From: Prevotella sp. CAG:891
Lineage (GTDB): Bacteria; Bacteroidota; Bacteroidia; Bacteroidales; Bacteroidaceae
Length of the DNA: 37,755 nucleotides
Assembly (NCBI GenBank): GCA_000437675.1
Contig: FR901776.1
Span: forward strand, 1 to 37,755
Direction of reading: 5' to 3'
Below the pieces are notes generated by a model. That model ran no database searches, was not told the DNA's origin, and saw nothing but the letters and a program-made list of their open reading frames with translations. Of the stretch, positions 15,906 through 25,330 are shown one piece after another. The position numbers and the translations under genes were made by a program. The first letter of the stretch is position 1. Each line of letters begins with the position of its first letter.

Positions 15906-17285
15906 ATGAAGAAAGTATTTCTTAGTCTTGCATTGTTTGTCGCAGGTATTGGTGGCACATGGGCTCAAAATGCAGGCGTTAAGGTCGGTTCCTGGAAAGC
16001 CTTTGACAAAATTGCCAAGGCCGATAAATTGATGGAACAGCGTAACAGCGAGGCTTTTGAACAGGCTAACGCTCTGTATGCTGAAGCTGAAGGCATCCTG
16101 AATGCTGATATCGAAAAGGCTGGTGCTGAACAAAAAACGGACAAACTGGCTCAGCTGTATTACCAGAATGCACAGTTGCAGAACAAAATGCTGACTCCCA
16201 TTCTGAACAACGCACAGCAGGGACTTCCCTTCGATACGCTGGCATTCTGCAAGCGCGTTGATAACATCATTGCAAGCTTCAACTCTTCAGCTGAATACAA
16301 TAAAAAACCGAATGCTAAGGGTAAGGTAAAAGAAGATCAGATGATTTCGGCCTTCAGCAAGGTGGGTATTCAGAGCATGTTGACGCTTTACTACAACTGT
16401 GGCGCCTTTATGGATGCTATGGGTAAGAAGCAGGAAAGTGTGGACTATTTCCAGAAGTTTGTGGACCTTCCCAAAACTTCTCCTGTATTTAACGAAACTG
16501 AACGTGACTCTGTTTACAAGGCTAATGCCAAGGTGTACAACACGGCTCGCTACAACCTTGCTCTGCAAAACTTCCTCATGAAGAATTGGGACAAGGCCAT
16601 CGCTTGCTGTGATGAGGCTTTGAAAGATACGGTTGGCTTGCACGACTTGTACCTGATTAAGATCAATGCTTACGGCGAAAAGAAAGACTCTGCAGCTTGG
16701 CAGCGTACGCTGATTGAGGCTTCGCAGCGCACCGGTAAGTTTTCGTATCTTCAGAACTTGTTGTACTACTACATTCAGAACAACAAGATTGATGAGGCTT
16801 CGGCTTTAGCCCAGAAGCTGGTGACAGAAGATGCTGGTAACAAGAATAGCTGGTACATGAAAGGTGCTATCGAACTGAATGTGAAGAAGGATTACAATGC
16901 CGCTCGTCAAAGCTTTGAAAAGGCATTGGCCATCGATCCTGATTTCGAAGAAGCTCTCTTCAATATGGGTACGGCTTATATCAACGATATCTACGACCAG
17001 CGTATGGCAGGTAAGTTCAAGTATATCGGTACCAATCGCCGTATCGAAGGTAAGGGACAGGCTGCTTATGCTAAGGAAAAAGCCATTTATGACAAAGAAT
17101 TGGCAACCGTTCGCAGCTACTACGAAAAGGCTCTTCCTTACTTGGAACATCTCCGTGAGTTGACTCCGAATGACGCTAAGCGCTGGGCTTCTCCGCTCCA
17201 GATGGTTTACTCAGGTTTGGGTAAGGCCGATAAAGCAAAGGAAATGGATGCCTTGCTTGAAGCCGCTAATCAGGCTGGTAACTAA
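15906..17285 (+). CDS. Secreted tetratricopeptide-repeat protein
   Basis: The 459-aa product has a signal peptide (MKKVFLSLALFVAGIGGTWA then Q) and tetratricopeptide repeats, seen for example at NLALQNFLMKNWDKAIACCDEAL and NAARQSFEKALAIDPDFEEAL (about residues 215-365). Such proteins act as periplasmic scaffolds; no enzyme motif is visible. The C-terminal ~80 residues (YYEKALPYLEHLRELTP...KRWASPLQMVYSGLGKADKA) resemble the end of the next protein at 17665, indicating common descent. It lies 73 bases after gyrA, an order I recall from other Bacteroidales. Function unknown beyond the TPR fold. Confidence 0.88.
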   Translation: MKKVFLSLALFVAGIGGTWAQNAGVKVGSWKAFDKIAKADKLMEQRNSEAFEQANALYAEAEGILNADIEKAGAEQKTDKLAQLYYQNAQLQNKMLTPILNNAQQGLPFDTLAFCKRVDNIIASFNSSAEYNKKPNAKGKVKEDQMISAFSKVGIQSMLTLYYNCGAFMDAMGKKQESVDYFQKFVDLPKTSPVFNETERDSVYKANAKVYNTARYNLALQNFLMKNWDKAIACCDEALKDTVGLHDLYLIKINAYGEKKDSAAWQRTLIEASQRTGKFSYLQNLLYYYIQNNKIDEASALAQKLVTEDAGNKNSWYMKGAIELNVKKDYNAARQSFEKALAIDPDFEEALFNMGTAYINDIYDQRMAGKFKYIGTNRRIEGKGQAAYAKEKAIYDKELATVRSYYEKALPYLEHLRELTPNDAKRWASPLQMVYSGLGKADKAKEMDALLEAANQAGN

Positions 17286-17664
17286 TGATATGAAAGGGTA
17301 GGTGCTGACTGCATCTTACCAATGATGAAAAGGTGACTGCAGTTTTGTGCTTACGGTAGACAATTTGTTTTCTGTAAGCCAGTACTGCAGTCAGCCTTGT
17401 AAAAAAGGGGTATTGTGCTTTGCATTTGATATACCCTCTAAGCAGAATTTCTCAGTCGGATATTGCTGAGGAATAATGAAGGTAAATGAAAAAGTGGCTT
17501 TATAGACATAGAAATATATGAGGTCTGTCAGAAAGGCTGTTTGGCCTGATGTTTGCTGAAATAAAACGAGATATATAAGTATCTTCCTGTCATTTATCTT
17601 CGTTGACGCACATTTGTCATGTGTGGACAATGAGTAACGATTACATACCTATCACAACACAAAA
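17286..17664. other. Intergenic region with nested inverted repeats
   Basis: This 379-base gap between the two TPR genes holds the hairpin at 17329-17398, an extra copy of CTGACTGCA at about 17304, and a small inverted repeat (GGGGTAT near 17407 with ATACCC near 17431). No credible gene is seen; a 79-codon minus-strand frame across it has no family resemblance. Confidence 0.6.
17329..17398. repeat. Long imperfect inverted repeat (likely 3' hairpin of the TPR gene)
   Basis: Outer arms AAGG(C)TGACTGCAGT pair between about 17329-17343 and 17384-17398, and an inner GCTTAC/GTAAGC stem continues it. The predicted RNA hairpin sits about 45 bases past the stop at 17285. No U-tract follows on the plus strand. 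Confidence 0.6.
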
Positions 17665-18855
17665 ATGCGAACTCTACTCCTTTCACTTCTACTCCTGGCA
17701 ATGCCTGTTACGGTCTTTCCGCAAAAAGCCTTCCGTCCGGTTAAGGCTGCTATGAAGGCCAAGAATTACAAGGAGGTTCTGAATCTGGTGACTAAACTAC
17801 GTGAGGACTCTGTTTACCAGAATCACCCTAAACTCTGTATTTACAGCATAGAAGCTCAGCGCGGATTAAATGATGCCGAAAACATGAAGCTCTATCTGAA
17901 AAGGAGTTACGATACAATAGCTTTTTTTTCGACCACGCACCAAATTATCCGCGAGGCCGTAAAATTGGATTCTATTGAGCGCGCGTTACAGCAAACGGAA
18001 AACAAGAAACCTAAGCAAACGCATTTGGTGAGTGAAATGCTCCGCTTGTACTTTCCAAATTTAAATGCTGCAACACGCTTTTATTACAAAAAAAGAAAAT
18101 TCAACGAGGCTATGGACTATCTGCGTACTTGCCTCGATTTACCACATACAACCTTGGGCGAAGAGGTAGAACTCTCTGCTAAAAACGATACAGTTAATGC
18201 GGTGCTGTATCTGACAAGTGCTTATAACCTGAAACAATATAAAGAGGTACACCGCTACGAACCTTTGGCACTACTCAATGCGAAGACACGCTTGTCGGTG
18301 GTTGACTGTCTGGTTCGTACGGCAGATGCTGAAAACGACACGGCAACCTACCGGAAATGGTTGACTTATGGTTGGGATAATTATCCCCAGCAGCCATTGT
18401 TCTTTACCCGACTGATTGACTATTATGTAAAGCAAAATAACTATCAGCACATTGTTGATTTGGCAAAGGTGCAGCTTGGAAATGACTCTACTGATGCATC
18501 GGCCCTTTTGGCGCAGTGTTTGGCCTATCTGAATTTGAATAATTTGGATGAGTGTTTTCACAGCGGCATCCGTCTTTTACAAGTAGACAGCACGAATGTT
18601 GATGCCAATTATTACATAGGTGCCTCCTATGTGTCGAAAGCACTGCAGGTGGTTCTGCCTGATAATCCCACGAAAGAAAGTTATCGACAGGCACGGGCGC
18701 AGCAAAAAGCGTATTACATAAAAGCTGAACCTTTTTTGGAACGCTACCGAGCCTTGGCCCCACAGTCGAAAAACCGCTGGGCACCCTTATTATATAAAGT
18801 GTACTTGGCACTCAATAAAGGAAAAAAGTTTGCCGAAATAGAAAAGTTACTTTAA
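17665..18855 (+). CDS. Secreted TPR-like protein, diverged paralogue of its neighbour
   Basis: The 396-aa product has a signal peptide (MRTLLLSLLLLAMPVTVFP then Q) and an all-helical, TPR-like body (for example AMKAKNYKEVLNLVTKL and KRKFNEAMDYLRTCLDL). The C-terminal block (AYYIKAEPFLERYRALAPQSKNRWAPLLYKVYLALNKG) matches the end of the preceding TPR protein in pattern: long helix, [AT]P, RWA, LxxVY. It ends 14 bases before the M3 peptidase start, so the two are probably cotranscribed. No catalytic motif is visible. Function unknown. Confidence 0.82.
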   Translation: MRTLLLSLLLLAMPVTVFPQKAFRPVKAAMKAKNYKEVLNLVTKLREDSVYQNHPKLCIYSIEAQRGLNDAENMKLYLKRSYDTIAFFSTTHQIIREAVKLDSIERALQQTENKKPKQTHLVSEMLRLYFPNLNAATRFYYKKRKFNEAMDYLRTCLDLPHTTLGEEVELSAKNDTVNAVLYLTSAYNLKQYKEVHRYEPLALLNAKTRLSVVDCLVRTADAENDTATYRKWLTYGWDNYPQQPLFFTRLIDYYVKQNNYQHIVDLAKVQLGNDSTDASALLAQCLAYLNLNNLDECFHSGIRLLQVDSTNVDANYYIGASYVSKALQVVLPDNPTKESYRQARAQQKAYYIKAEPFLERYRALAPQSKNRWAPLLYKVYLALNKGKKFAEIEKLL

Positions 18856-18869
18856 ACTCCCCTTGATTC

Positions 18870-20990
18870 ATGAAGTACGATTTTATCAGCTCACAAATAC
18901 TTAACGACCAGGATTGGCAAAATGCTTTGATGCAAGGTTTTGCCGAAAAAGATACCGAATCCACAAACCAAACAAGGGCTGCACGTTTGCGCCCTTTGAT
19001 TGAAGAAGGAATGCAGAAAGAATTGGCAGAAATCGAAGAAATCGTTTCCTGCCCTGATTTGCCTACCTTTGCTAATACCATCGTACGGTTCACGGAAGTA
19101 GGTGGTTTGCTGGAACGCGCTACTTCGGTGATGTATAACCTGCTGAGTAGCGATACGGACGACGAATTAGATGCATTGGCTAACGAAATGGCACCTAAGT
19201 TATCAGACCACGCTAATCGCATCATGCTGAATACAGCACTTTTTCAGCGCGTAAAGTACGTTTACGACAACCCTCCGGCTCAAATGACAGCAGAGGAAAA
19301 AATGTTGCTCGATAAAACGTATGAAGGTTTTGAACGCTCAGGAGCTACCCTCAGCGATGAAGATAAAGCGCGTTTCAGAGAAATCACAGCTCAGTTGTCT
19401 GAAACCAGTTTGAAGTTTTCGCAAAACTTGCTGAAGGAAACCAATAACTATGTGTTGCACTTAGTGGATGAGGCTGACTTGGCAGGTTTGCCCGAAATCC
19501 ATCGCAAGGCTGCTGCACACGAGGCGGGCGAGCGCAATATGAAAGGATGGGTGTTTACGTTACACGCTCCCAGCTTTGGTCCTTTCATGATGTATGCAGA
19601 TAACCGAAAGTATCGTGAGGAACTTTATCGGGCATATCATACCCGTTGTACGCACAGCAATGCATACAATAACTTCGATGTTGTAAGCCGATTGGTAAAC
19701 CTTCGTCGCGAACTGGCGCAACTTTTGGGTTACAACACTTATGCTGACTATGCCTTGAAACGCCGCATGGCACAAACCTCTGCAGCAGTTTATCATTTGC
19801 TCGATGAACTGATTGATAATTATCTGCCACAGGCCAAGGACGAAGTGGAAGCCGTTGCAGCCAAGGCACGCCAGATTGAAGGCAATGACTTTGAACTGCA
19901 ACCCTGGGATTTTGCATATTACAGTCAAAAACTGAAGAAAGAGCTCTTCGACTATGATCCCGATATGCTCCGTCCTTACTTTGAATTGTCGCGCGTAATC
20001 TGTGGCGTTTTTGGTTTGGCTACCAAACTTTATGGCATTACATTCAAAGAAGCTGCAGATATTCCGGTTTACCATCCCGATGTAAAGGCTTACCGTGTGC
20101 TTGATAAAGACGAAAGTTTACTGTCTGTTTTGTTGCTCGACTTCTTTCCCAGAAAAAGCAAGCAGGGCGGTGCATGGATGACAAGTTATCGCGATGAACA
20201 TTCCTCAGTGTCGGCCAATGAGCAGGTTACAACAGCTAATTCTGTACGTCCAGTTGTCAGTGTAACGACCAACTTTACCAAACCGACAGCCGATACGCCG
20301 GCTTTGTTGACGCTTGGCGAAGTTGAAACATTTTTACACGAGTTTGGGCATGCTTTGCATGGTATTTTTGCTATGACACATTACGCAACTTTGAGCGGAA
20401 CCTCTGTTTATTGGGATTTTGTGGAACTCCCTTCACAATTTATGGAGAATTACGCAGTAGAACCAGAATTTTTAAATACATTTGCCCTACATTATCAAAC
20501 AGACGAACCTTTGCCTTCAAGCTATATTGAACGTATCCGAAAAAGTCGTAATTTCCAGGCAGCATACGCTTGCATGCGTCAAGTTTCCTTTGGCCTGTTG
20601 GATATGGCTTATTACACAAAACCTGAAGCCTTTACTGCTGATGTGCGAGAGTTTGAATCGCAGGCATGGCAGCGTGTAAAGTTGCTTCCGGAATTGGCTG
20701 AATCATGTATGACCGTTCAGTTCGGACACATTATGTCGGGCGGATATGCTGCAGGATACTATAGCTACAAATGGGCCGAAGTACTTGATGCCGATGCCTT
20801 TGCTTATTTCAAGGAAAATGGAATATTCAATCAATACATTGCAGAGAAATTCCGTCAGGCATTGTTGTCACAAGGTGGCACAGAGCATCCAATGAAGCTA
20901 TATGTAAACTTCAGAGGTAAAGAACCCGGTATACAAGCACTGCTCGAACGCGATGGTATCAGCGAATCAGTGCAGACTTCGAAGGCCTAA
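18870..20990 (+). CDS. dcp: M3 family oligopeptidase (peptidyl-dipeptidase Dcp type)
   Basis: This zinc metallopeptidase degrades short peptides, removing C-terminal dipeptides if it is of Dcp type. The 706-aa product has no signal peptide, suggesting cytoplasmic action. The gluzincin site is complete: HEFGHALHG at residues 490-498, with the downstream glutamate in the SGTSVYWDFVELPSQFMENY block. An N-terminal helical region (about residues 1-200) closes over the active-site channel, as in the thimet oligopeptidase fold. The length matches Dcp/OpdA. It starts 14 bases after the TPR gene and is followed by a strong hairpin terminator. Dcp versus OpdA specificity cannot be settled by eye. Confidence 0.92.
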   Translation: MKYDFISSQILNDQDWQNALMQGFAEKDTESTNQTRAARLRPLIEEGMQKELAEIEEIVSCPDLPTFANTIVRFTEVGGLLERATSVMYNLLSSDTDDELDALANEMAPKLSDHANRIMLNTALFQRVKYVYDNPPAQMTAEEKMLLDKTYEGFERSGATLSDEDKARFREITAQLSETSLKFSQNLLKETNNYVLHLVDEADLAGLPEIHRKAAAHEAGERNMKGWVFTLHAPSFGPFMMYADNRKYREELYRAYHTRCTHSNAYNNFDVVSRLVNLRRELAQLLGYNTYADYALKRRMAQTSAAVYHLLDELIDNYLPQAKDEVEAVAAKARQIEGNDFELQPWDFAYYSQKLKKELFDYDPDMLRPYFELSRVICGVFGLATKLYGITFKEAADIPVYHPDVKAYRVLDKDESLLSVLLLDFFPRKSKQGGAWMTSYRDEHSSVSANEQVTTANSVRPVVSVTTNFTKPTADTPALLTLGEVETFLHEFGHALHGIFAMTHYATLSGTSVYWDFVELPSQFMENYAVEPEFLNTFALHYQTDEPLPSSYIERIRKSRNFQAAYACMRQVSFGLLDMAYYTKPEAFTADVREFESQAWQRVKLLPELAESCMTVQFGHIMSGGYAAGYYSYKWAEVLDADAFAYFKENGIFNQYIAEKFRQALLSQGGTEHPMKLYVNFRGKEPGIQALLERDGISESVQTSKA

Positions 20991-21082
20991 GGTTTATTCC
21001 TTTGTGTAGTACATAAAGTATGAATTACAGACGGTGATCTTTGTTTAGTATGCATGTCTGTTGAGATTCCGACGTCTTGGCC

Positions 21083-21145
21083 AGCTCTACGGCATTGTTT
21101 TGCCTTATCGCAAAATTTCAATGCCGTAGAGCTTCAAGGCTTTTC
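21083..21145 (+). terminator. Long hairpin terminator after the M3 peptidase
   Basis: A perfect 15-bp stem (21083-21097 with 21119-21133, AGCTCTACGGCATTG arm) is extended inside by TTTTGC/GCAAAA and outside by CTTG/CAAG. A TTTT tail follows at about 21141. Confidence 0.75.
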
Positions 21146-21183
21146 CTACAGTTCACCCATTATCCGTTTAATATATAAGAAAT

Positions 21184-21624
21184 ATGAATAAATCATCGAT
21201 TCTTGACTGTCGCTATTTAAGAATGGCAAAAATATGGGCCGAAAATTCTTATTGTACCCGTCGGCAAGTAGGAGCTCTGATTGTTAAAAATAAAATGATT
21301 ATCAGCGATGGTTATAACGGCACACCTTCCGGATTTCCCAATATTTGCGAAGGAGAAGATGGGCTGACCTTACCCTATGTGCTACATGCAGAAGCCAATG
21401 CGATTACCAAAATAGCCCGTTCTGGCAACAATTCAGATGGTGCCACGCTGTATGTTACAGATGCTCCGTGTATCGAATGTGCCAAATTGATTATACAATC
21501 AGGCATTAAGCGTGTTGTTTATGCACGCAGTTATCGATTGACCGATGGTATTGAACTTTTGACCAAAGCCGGTATTGAAGTTGAGCAAATGAATATAGAC
21601 GAACTTCAGCCCGAAGAACTCTGA
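21184..21624 (+). CDS. Deoxycytidylate (dCMP) deaminase
   Basis: The enzyme deaminates dCMP to dUMP, feeding thymidylate synthesis. The 146-aa product has the complete cytidine-deaminase-fold zinc site: H68-A-E70 (HAEANAI) and P-C96-IE-C99 (PCIECAKLI). The substrate-binding GYNGTPSGF loop (about residues 43-51) is characteristic of the dCMP/ComEB subfamily. Its length fits the family. It lies in the order peptidase M3, dCMP deaminase, S41 protease, 5-formyl-THF cyclo-ligase, which is typical of Bacteroidales. ComEB is the alternative name for the same family. Confidence 0.94.
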   Translation: MNKSSILDCRYLRMAKIWAENSYCTRRQVGALIVKNKMIISDGYNGTPSGFPNICEGEDGLTLPYVLHAEANAITKIARSGNNSDGATLYVTDAPCIECAKLIIQSGIKRVVYARSYRLTDGIELLTKAGIEVEQMNIDELQPEEL

Positions 21625-21706
21625 GTCATCAGTCATTGTATGTCGTGAATTTGGAAATACCTTGTGAAACAGACCCAAAGCAGCAGTAATACACCAACTT
21701 AGTAAT

Positions 21707-23332
21707 ATGACCCCACAAAAAAAGAAATATTTTGTACCCCTTCTTGTAGCCTTAGGTATTGTCTTCGGTATTTTTTGGGGAACATTCAATGCTTATCGTT
21801 TTTCTGGAAACAGATTAAGCATCATCAATAATTCAAGTAATAAGGTGTTCGACCTTTTTCACTTGATTGATGATCAGTATGTCGATTCTGTACAAATTTC
21901 CGACCTGGTAGAACGCGCCCTGCCTCAAATACTGAAGGAATTGGATCCCCATTCAACCTATATTTCAGCAGCTGAAGTAGAAGAAAGCATGCAGGACTTG
22001 AAAGGAAGCTTTTCAGGAATTGGTGTGCAATTTACCATTTATAAAGATACAATTCGCGTAGTTAAAGTGGTAAAAGGCGGTCCTTCCGAACGAGCCGGAC
22101 TCTTGGCTGGCGATCGCATTGTTACGATAAATAAAGAAAAATATGTGGGCGATTCCATTACCAATGCCGGTGCGATGAAGCGTCTGAAAGGACCCAAAAA
22201 TACACAAGCTATTTTGGGTATAAAGCGATCAGGTAAACAGCAACTTCTGACCTTTAATATTCAACGCGGTGATGTTCCGGTCAAAACGGTGGGTGCTGTT
22301 TATATGGCAGCTCCAAAGATTGGCTATGTCAGCATCAATAGCTTTGGCGATACCACTTATGCCGAATTCCTGGCCGCTTTGGCAACTTTGCAAGGCGAAG
22401 GTTTTCAAAATCTCATTATAGACCTGCGCGGTAATCCGGGCGGCTATATGGAAACAGCTATACAAATAGCCAATGATTTCCTGCCTAAAAACTCATTGAT
22501 TGTTTATACCAAAGGGAGAAAATCCCCCAGAAAGGAATATCGCACAGATGGTCGAGGCACTTACCAAACGATGCCAATCGTTGTTCTGGTTGATGAAACC
22601 TCAGCTTCTGCCAGCGAAATTTTTGCAGGTGCTATGCAAGACAATGACCGCGGAATGATTGTGGGACGCCGTTCATTTGGTAAAGGTCTTGTGCAAGTAC
22701 CCATTGAATTCCCCGATGGATCAATGCTTCGCCTCACGACAGCCCGTTATTACACGCCTTCCGGTCGTTGCGTACAGAAACCTTACACTCCCGGCGATGA
22801 AGAAGATTATGCAGCCGACCTCCTTTCGCGAGCCGAACATGGTGAATATTTTTCAGCTGACAGTATTAAAACTACTGGCGAAAAATACAAGACACGCTTA
22901 GGTCGCATTGTCTATGGCGGTGGCGGCATCGTACCCGATGTGTTCATTCCACGAGATACCACGGGTATAACAACCTACTTTAAAACAGTGTATTTCAACG
23001 GATTGATTTACCAGTACGGTTATGATTTTGTCGACAAGCATCGCGAGGATTTAAAGAAATGCACTGACTTGGAGTCCGTCAAAAAGTATCTATCGCGCAA
23101 GGATATTGTAGGCGATTTCGTCAACTACGCCTCAAAGATGGGCGTGAAACGCCGTAATTTAATGATACAGCGTTCGCGAAAATTGCTCAAGTCCTACCTG
23201 ACAACAGCCATTATCTCTGACGTACTCGATGAAAGCGAGGCCGCACAATATGCCAACGAAACAGACGAAGGCGTTATGCGGGCCATTAAAATATTGGAAG
23301 AAGGAAAAGCCTTTCCTGTTGTCAAAAAGTAA
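21707..23332 (+). CDS. S41 carboxyl-terminal processing protease
   Basis: This is a periplasmic serine protease of the CtpA/Prc family that trims C-termini of envelope proteins. The 541-aa product has one N-terminal membrane anchor (about residues 7-30, FVPLLVALGIVFGIFWG), a PDZ domain (about 85-170, GIGVQF, GGPSERAGLLAGDRI) and the tail-specific protease core. The catalytic dyad is in place: Ser301 in ETSASASEIFAG and Lys326 in SFGKGLVQ, with the family's 25-residue spacing. A C-terminal helical region of about 130 residues follows, as is common in Bacteroidetes. It lies 82 bases after the dCMP deaminase gene and may be cotranscribed with it. Confidence 0.94.
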   Translation: MTPQKKKYFVPLLVALGIVFGIFWGTFNAYRFSGNRLSIINNSSNKVFDLFHLIDDQYVDSVQISDLVERALPQILKELDPHSTYISAAEVEESMQDLKGSFSGIGVQFTIYKDTIRVVKVVKGGPSERAGLLAGDRIVTINKEKYVGDSITNAGAMKRLKGPKNTQAILGIKRSGKQQLLTFNIQRGDVPVKTVGAVYMAAPKIGYVSINSFGDTTYAEFLAALATLQGEGFQNLIIDLRGNPGGYMETAIQIANDFLPKNSLIVYTKGRKSPRKEYRTDGRGTYQTMPIVVLVDETSASASEIFAGAMQDNDRGMIVGRRSFGKGLVQVPIEFPDGSMLRLTTARYYTPSGRCVQKPYTPGDEEDYAADLLSRAEHGEYFSADSIKTTGEKYKTRLGRIVYGGGGIVPDVFIPRDTTGITTYFKTVYFNGLIYQYGYDFVDKHREDLKKCTDLESVKKYLSRKDIVGDFVNYASKMGVKRRNLMIQRSRKLLKSYLTTAIISDVLDESEAAQYANETDEGVMRAIKILEEGKAFPVVKK

Positions 23333-23499
23333 CTCTTGTATTTCAAACATTCAGTCTAATAGGGTAGAGAACCATCCGCAGTTTGACGAAAATAATCGTG
23401 CATAGAACTATAGAACCATTGGACAAATCCTGTAAATGTCTGAATTGTTCTGTGCCGGATAGACTCAGCAATCCCATTTAATTGATGATTCATTGCCTT

Positions 23500-24045
23500 A
23501 TGCCAACGAAAAAAGAATTACGTACTTCTATAAAGAAGACGATTATGGCGTTGACACCCCAGCAACGCTTGGCAGCCTCGACAGAGCTGCTTAATCGTTT
23601 AGCAGTTCATGAGCGCTTCGTTGCAGCCAATGTAGTTATGCTGTTTCACTCCCTGCCGGATGAAATCAACACCCATCAATTCATTGAAGATTGGGCTGAA
23701 CGTAAAACCCTCCTGCTCCCTGTAGTTCAGGGCGATGATTTAGAACTGCGTCGATACATCAAAGGCGAGCAGATGTGTGAAACAGGTTATCATATCGAAG
23801 CACCCCAAGGTCATATATTTACTGACTTGTCTGCCATTGATCTGGTTATAGTTCCGGGTGTAGCTTTCGACGATGCAGGAAACCGTATGGGACGAGGACG
23901 CGGTTATTACGACCGTTTCCTGTCACAACACACCTTGTCGAAAGCCTATAAGTTAGGAATATGCTATAAGCAGCAAATGATTGAGAATATTCCCGTTGAG
24001 CCACACGATATTCGTATGGACGAAGTAATTCACACGCTTTTTTAG
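23500..24045 (+). CDS. 5-formyltetrahydrofolate cyclo-ligase
   Basis: The enzyme converts 5-formyl-THF to 5,10-methenyl-THF with ATP, recovering a folate storage form. I use the ATG at 23500 (MPTKKELRTSIKK, 181 aa) because family members usually begin there; an ATG at 23485 and a TTG at 23482 are in frame and no ribosome binding site decides. Family motifs are present: LFHSLPDEINTH, LPVV, the PGVAFD segment and the nucleotide-binding RMGRGRGYYDRFL. It ends before the FemAB-like gene. The call is strong. Confidence 0.93.
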   Translation: MPTKKELRTSIKKTIMALTPQQRLAASTELLNRLAVHERFVAANVVMLFHSLPDEINTHQFIEDWAERKTLLLPVVQGDDLELRRYIKGEQMCETGYHIEAPQGHIFTDLSAIDLVIVPGVAFDDAGNRMGRGRGYYDRFLSQHTLSKAYKLGICYKQQMIENIPVEPHDIRMDEVIHTLF

Positions 24046-24076
24046 CATCAGTACATGCAGTTTCCGAATTTTTGTA

Positions 24077-24084
24077 TACTTTTG
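24077..24084 (+). promoter_or_regulatory. -7 element before the FemAB-like gene
   Basis: TACTTTTG fits TAnnTTTG exactly, 49 bases upstream of the start at 24133. It lies after the cyclo-ligase stop, so the next gene can be transcribed independently. Confidence 0.45.
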
Positions 24085-24132
24085 CTAATGCAATCATAGG
24101 CAATGACATCGCCGAAATATTGAATAGATAAC

Positions 24133-25146
24133 ATGGCCCATTCAGATATAAAGGCAGTACGTTATGAAGCCATATTTCAGCCCGTTTGGGACGAGTATGT
24201 GCGAAAAGCGCGTCAGTCAAGTTTCTTGTTTGAACGCAGTTTTATGGACTATCATGCCGATCGTTTTACTGATGCCTCATTGATAGTGCGCAATGCAAAG
24301 AATAAAATCCTTGCACTTCTTCCCGCTTGTGAAAGCAGAAAGGAGGAAAAATGCATAGAGTCACACGGCGGCCTCACCTATGGCGGCTTGTTGTTGATGC
24401 CCGAAACCACTACACCTGAAGTAGAAGCAGCATTAGCAGCCTGTATTTCCTATTATAAGGAACAAGGATACAGTTCTTTGATTTATAAACCTCTGCCTTA
24501 TATCTATCACGCATATCCAGCTCAAGACGATTTGTATGCACTAACCCGTCAGGGAGCCAGGTTATACACCCGTTCCGTATCGTCGGTAATCGACTTGCGA
24601 TGCCCCTACAAATTTTCAACACTCAGGCAGCGCAAGGTACGCAAGGCATTGTCACAAACCAGCCTGCAGATGACAGGAGGGATTGACAATCTGCCCGCTT
24701 ATTGGAATTTGCTCGATCAAGTATTGCAAGAACACCACAATGCCCACCCCGTGCATACGCTCGGCGAATTGCATCTTTTGATGAAAGCCTTCCCGCAGCA
24801 GATTGAACTTTGTGTGGTCACTCTCGGTAGTTCAGCAGTGCAACAATCCAATCAGGATGCCGTAGCCGAGCAGGTCGTAGCCGGATGTATACTCTTTCAT
24901 ACCTCGCAGGTAGTCCATGTGCAATACATAGCAGCCAACGACCAAGGACGTCAAATAGGCGCACTCGATTGGCTCTTTGCTCAACTGATAGAGCGCAGTC
25001 GTTCCCATTCCTCCGATACTCCGTATTTCGATTTCGGAACTTCAACCGAACAAGGAGGGAAAATTCTGAATGAAGGTTTAATCTTCCAGAAAGAAGGATT
25101 TGGAGCGCGCGCCGTTTGTTACGATGCCTATCGTCTTGACTTTTGA
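24133..25146 (+). CDS. FemAB/GNAT-like acyltransferase family protein
   Basis: The 337-aa product has the layout of FemAB/BioF2-like double-GNAT proteins: an N-terminal GNAT-like half with FFERSFMDYHADRF-type pattern (SSFLFERSFMDYH) and a GGLTYGGLLL strand-loop, a central basic helix (STLRQRKVRKAL), and a C-terminal half with VAGCILFHTSQVVHVQYIAAND, GALDWLFAQLIE and a FDFGTSTEQGG motif. Homologues in surface-glycan loci are thought to transfer acyl or amino-acyl groups to sugars or peptidoglycan precursors. The neighbouring glycosyltransferase at 25331 is consistent with a surface-glycan role. Donor and acceptor are unknown. Confidence 0.8.
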   Translation: MAHSDIKAVRYEAIFQPVWDEYVRKARQSSFLFERSFMDYHADRFTDASLIVRNAKNKILALLPACESRKEEKCIESHGGLTYGGLLLMPETTTPEVEAALAACISYYKEQGYSSLIYKPLPYIYHAYPAQDDLYALTRQGARLYTRSVSSVIDLRCPYKFSTLRQRKVRKALSQTSLQMTGGIDNLPAYWNLLDQVLQEHHNAHPVHTLGELHLLMKAFPQQIELCVVTLGSSAVQQSNQDAVAEQVVAGCILFHTSQVVHVQYIAANDQGRQIGALDWLFAQLIERSRSHSSDTPYFDFGTSTEQGGKILNEGLIFQKEGFGARAVCYDAYRLDF

Positions 25147-25330
25147 CCCACTGTTTCTTCAACTCATGTTCATTCAGAAGGAGCATACATTCGTTATTTA
25201 TGTTCGTCATAAAGCAGAGATTAGTTGAAATACAGCAAAAGTGTAGTGTAAAAATAAGATCAATCTATATAGTTGCCCAGTTCAGTTCACCCTATTCTTA
25301 AAAACCTTTATTCTAAACCATATAGTATTT

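Noticed and set aside
17391..17630. 79-codon minus-strand frame between the TPR genes
   Set aside because: It overlaps the inverted repeat at its 3' end and shows no recognisable family or start signal.
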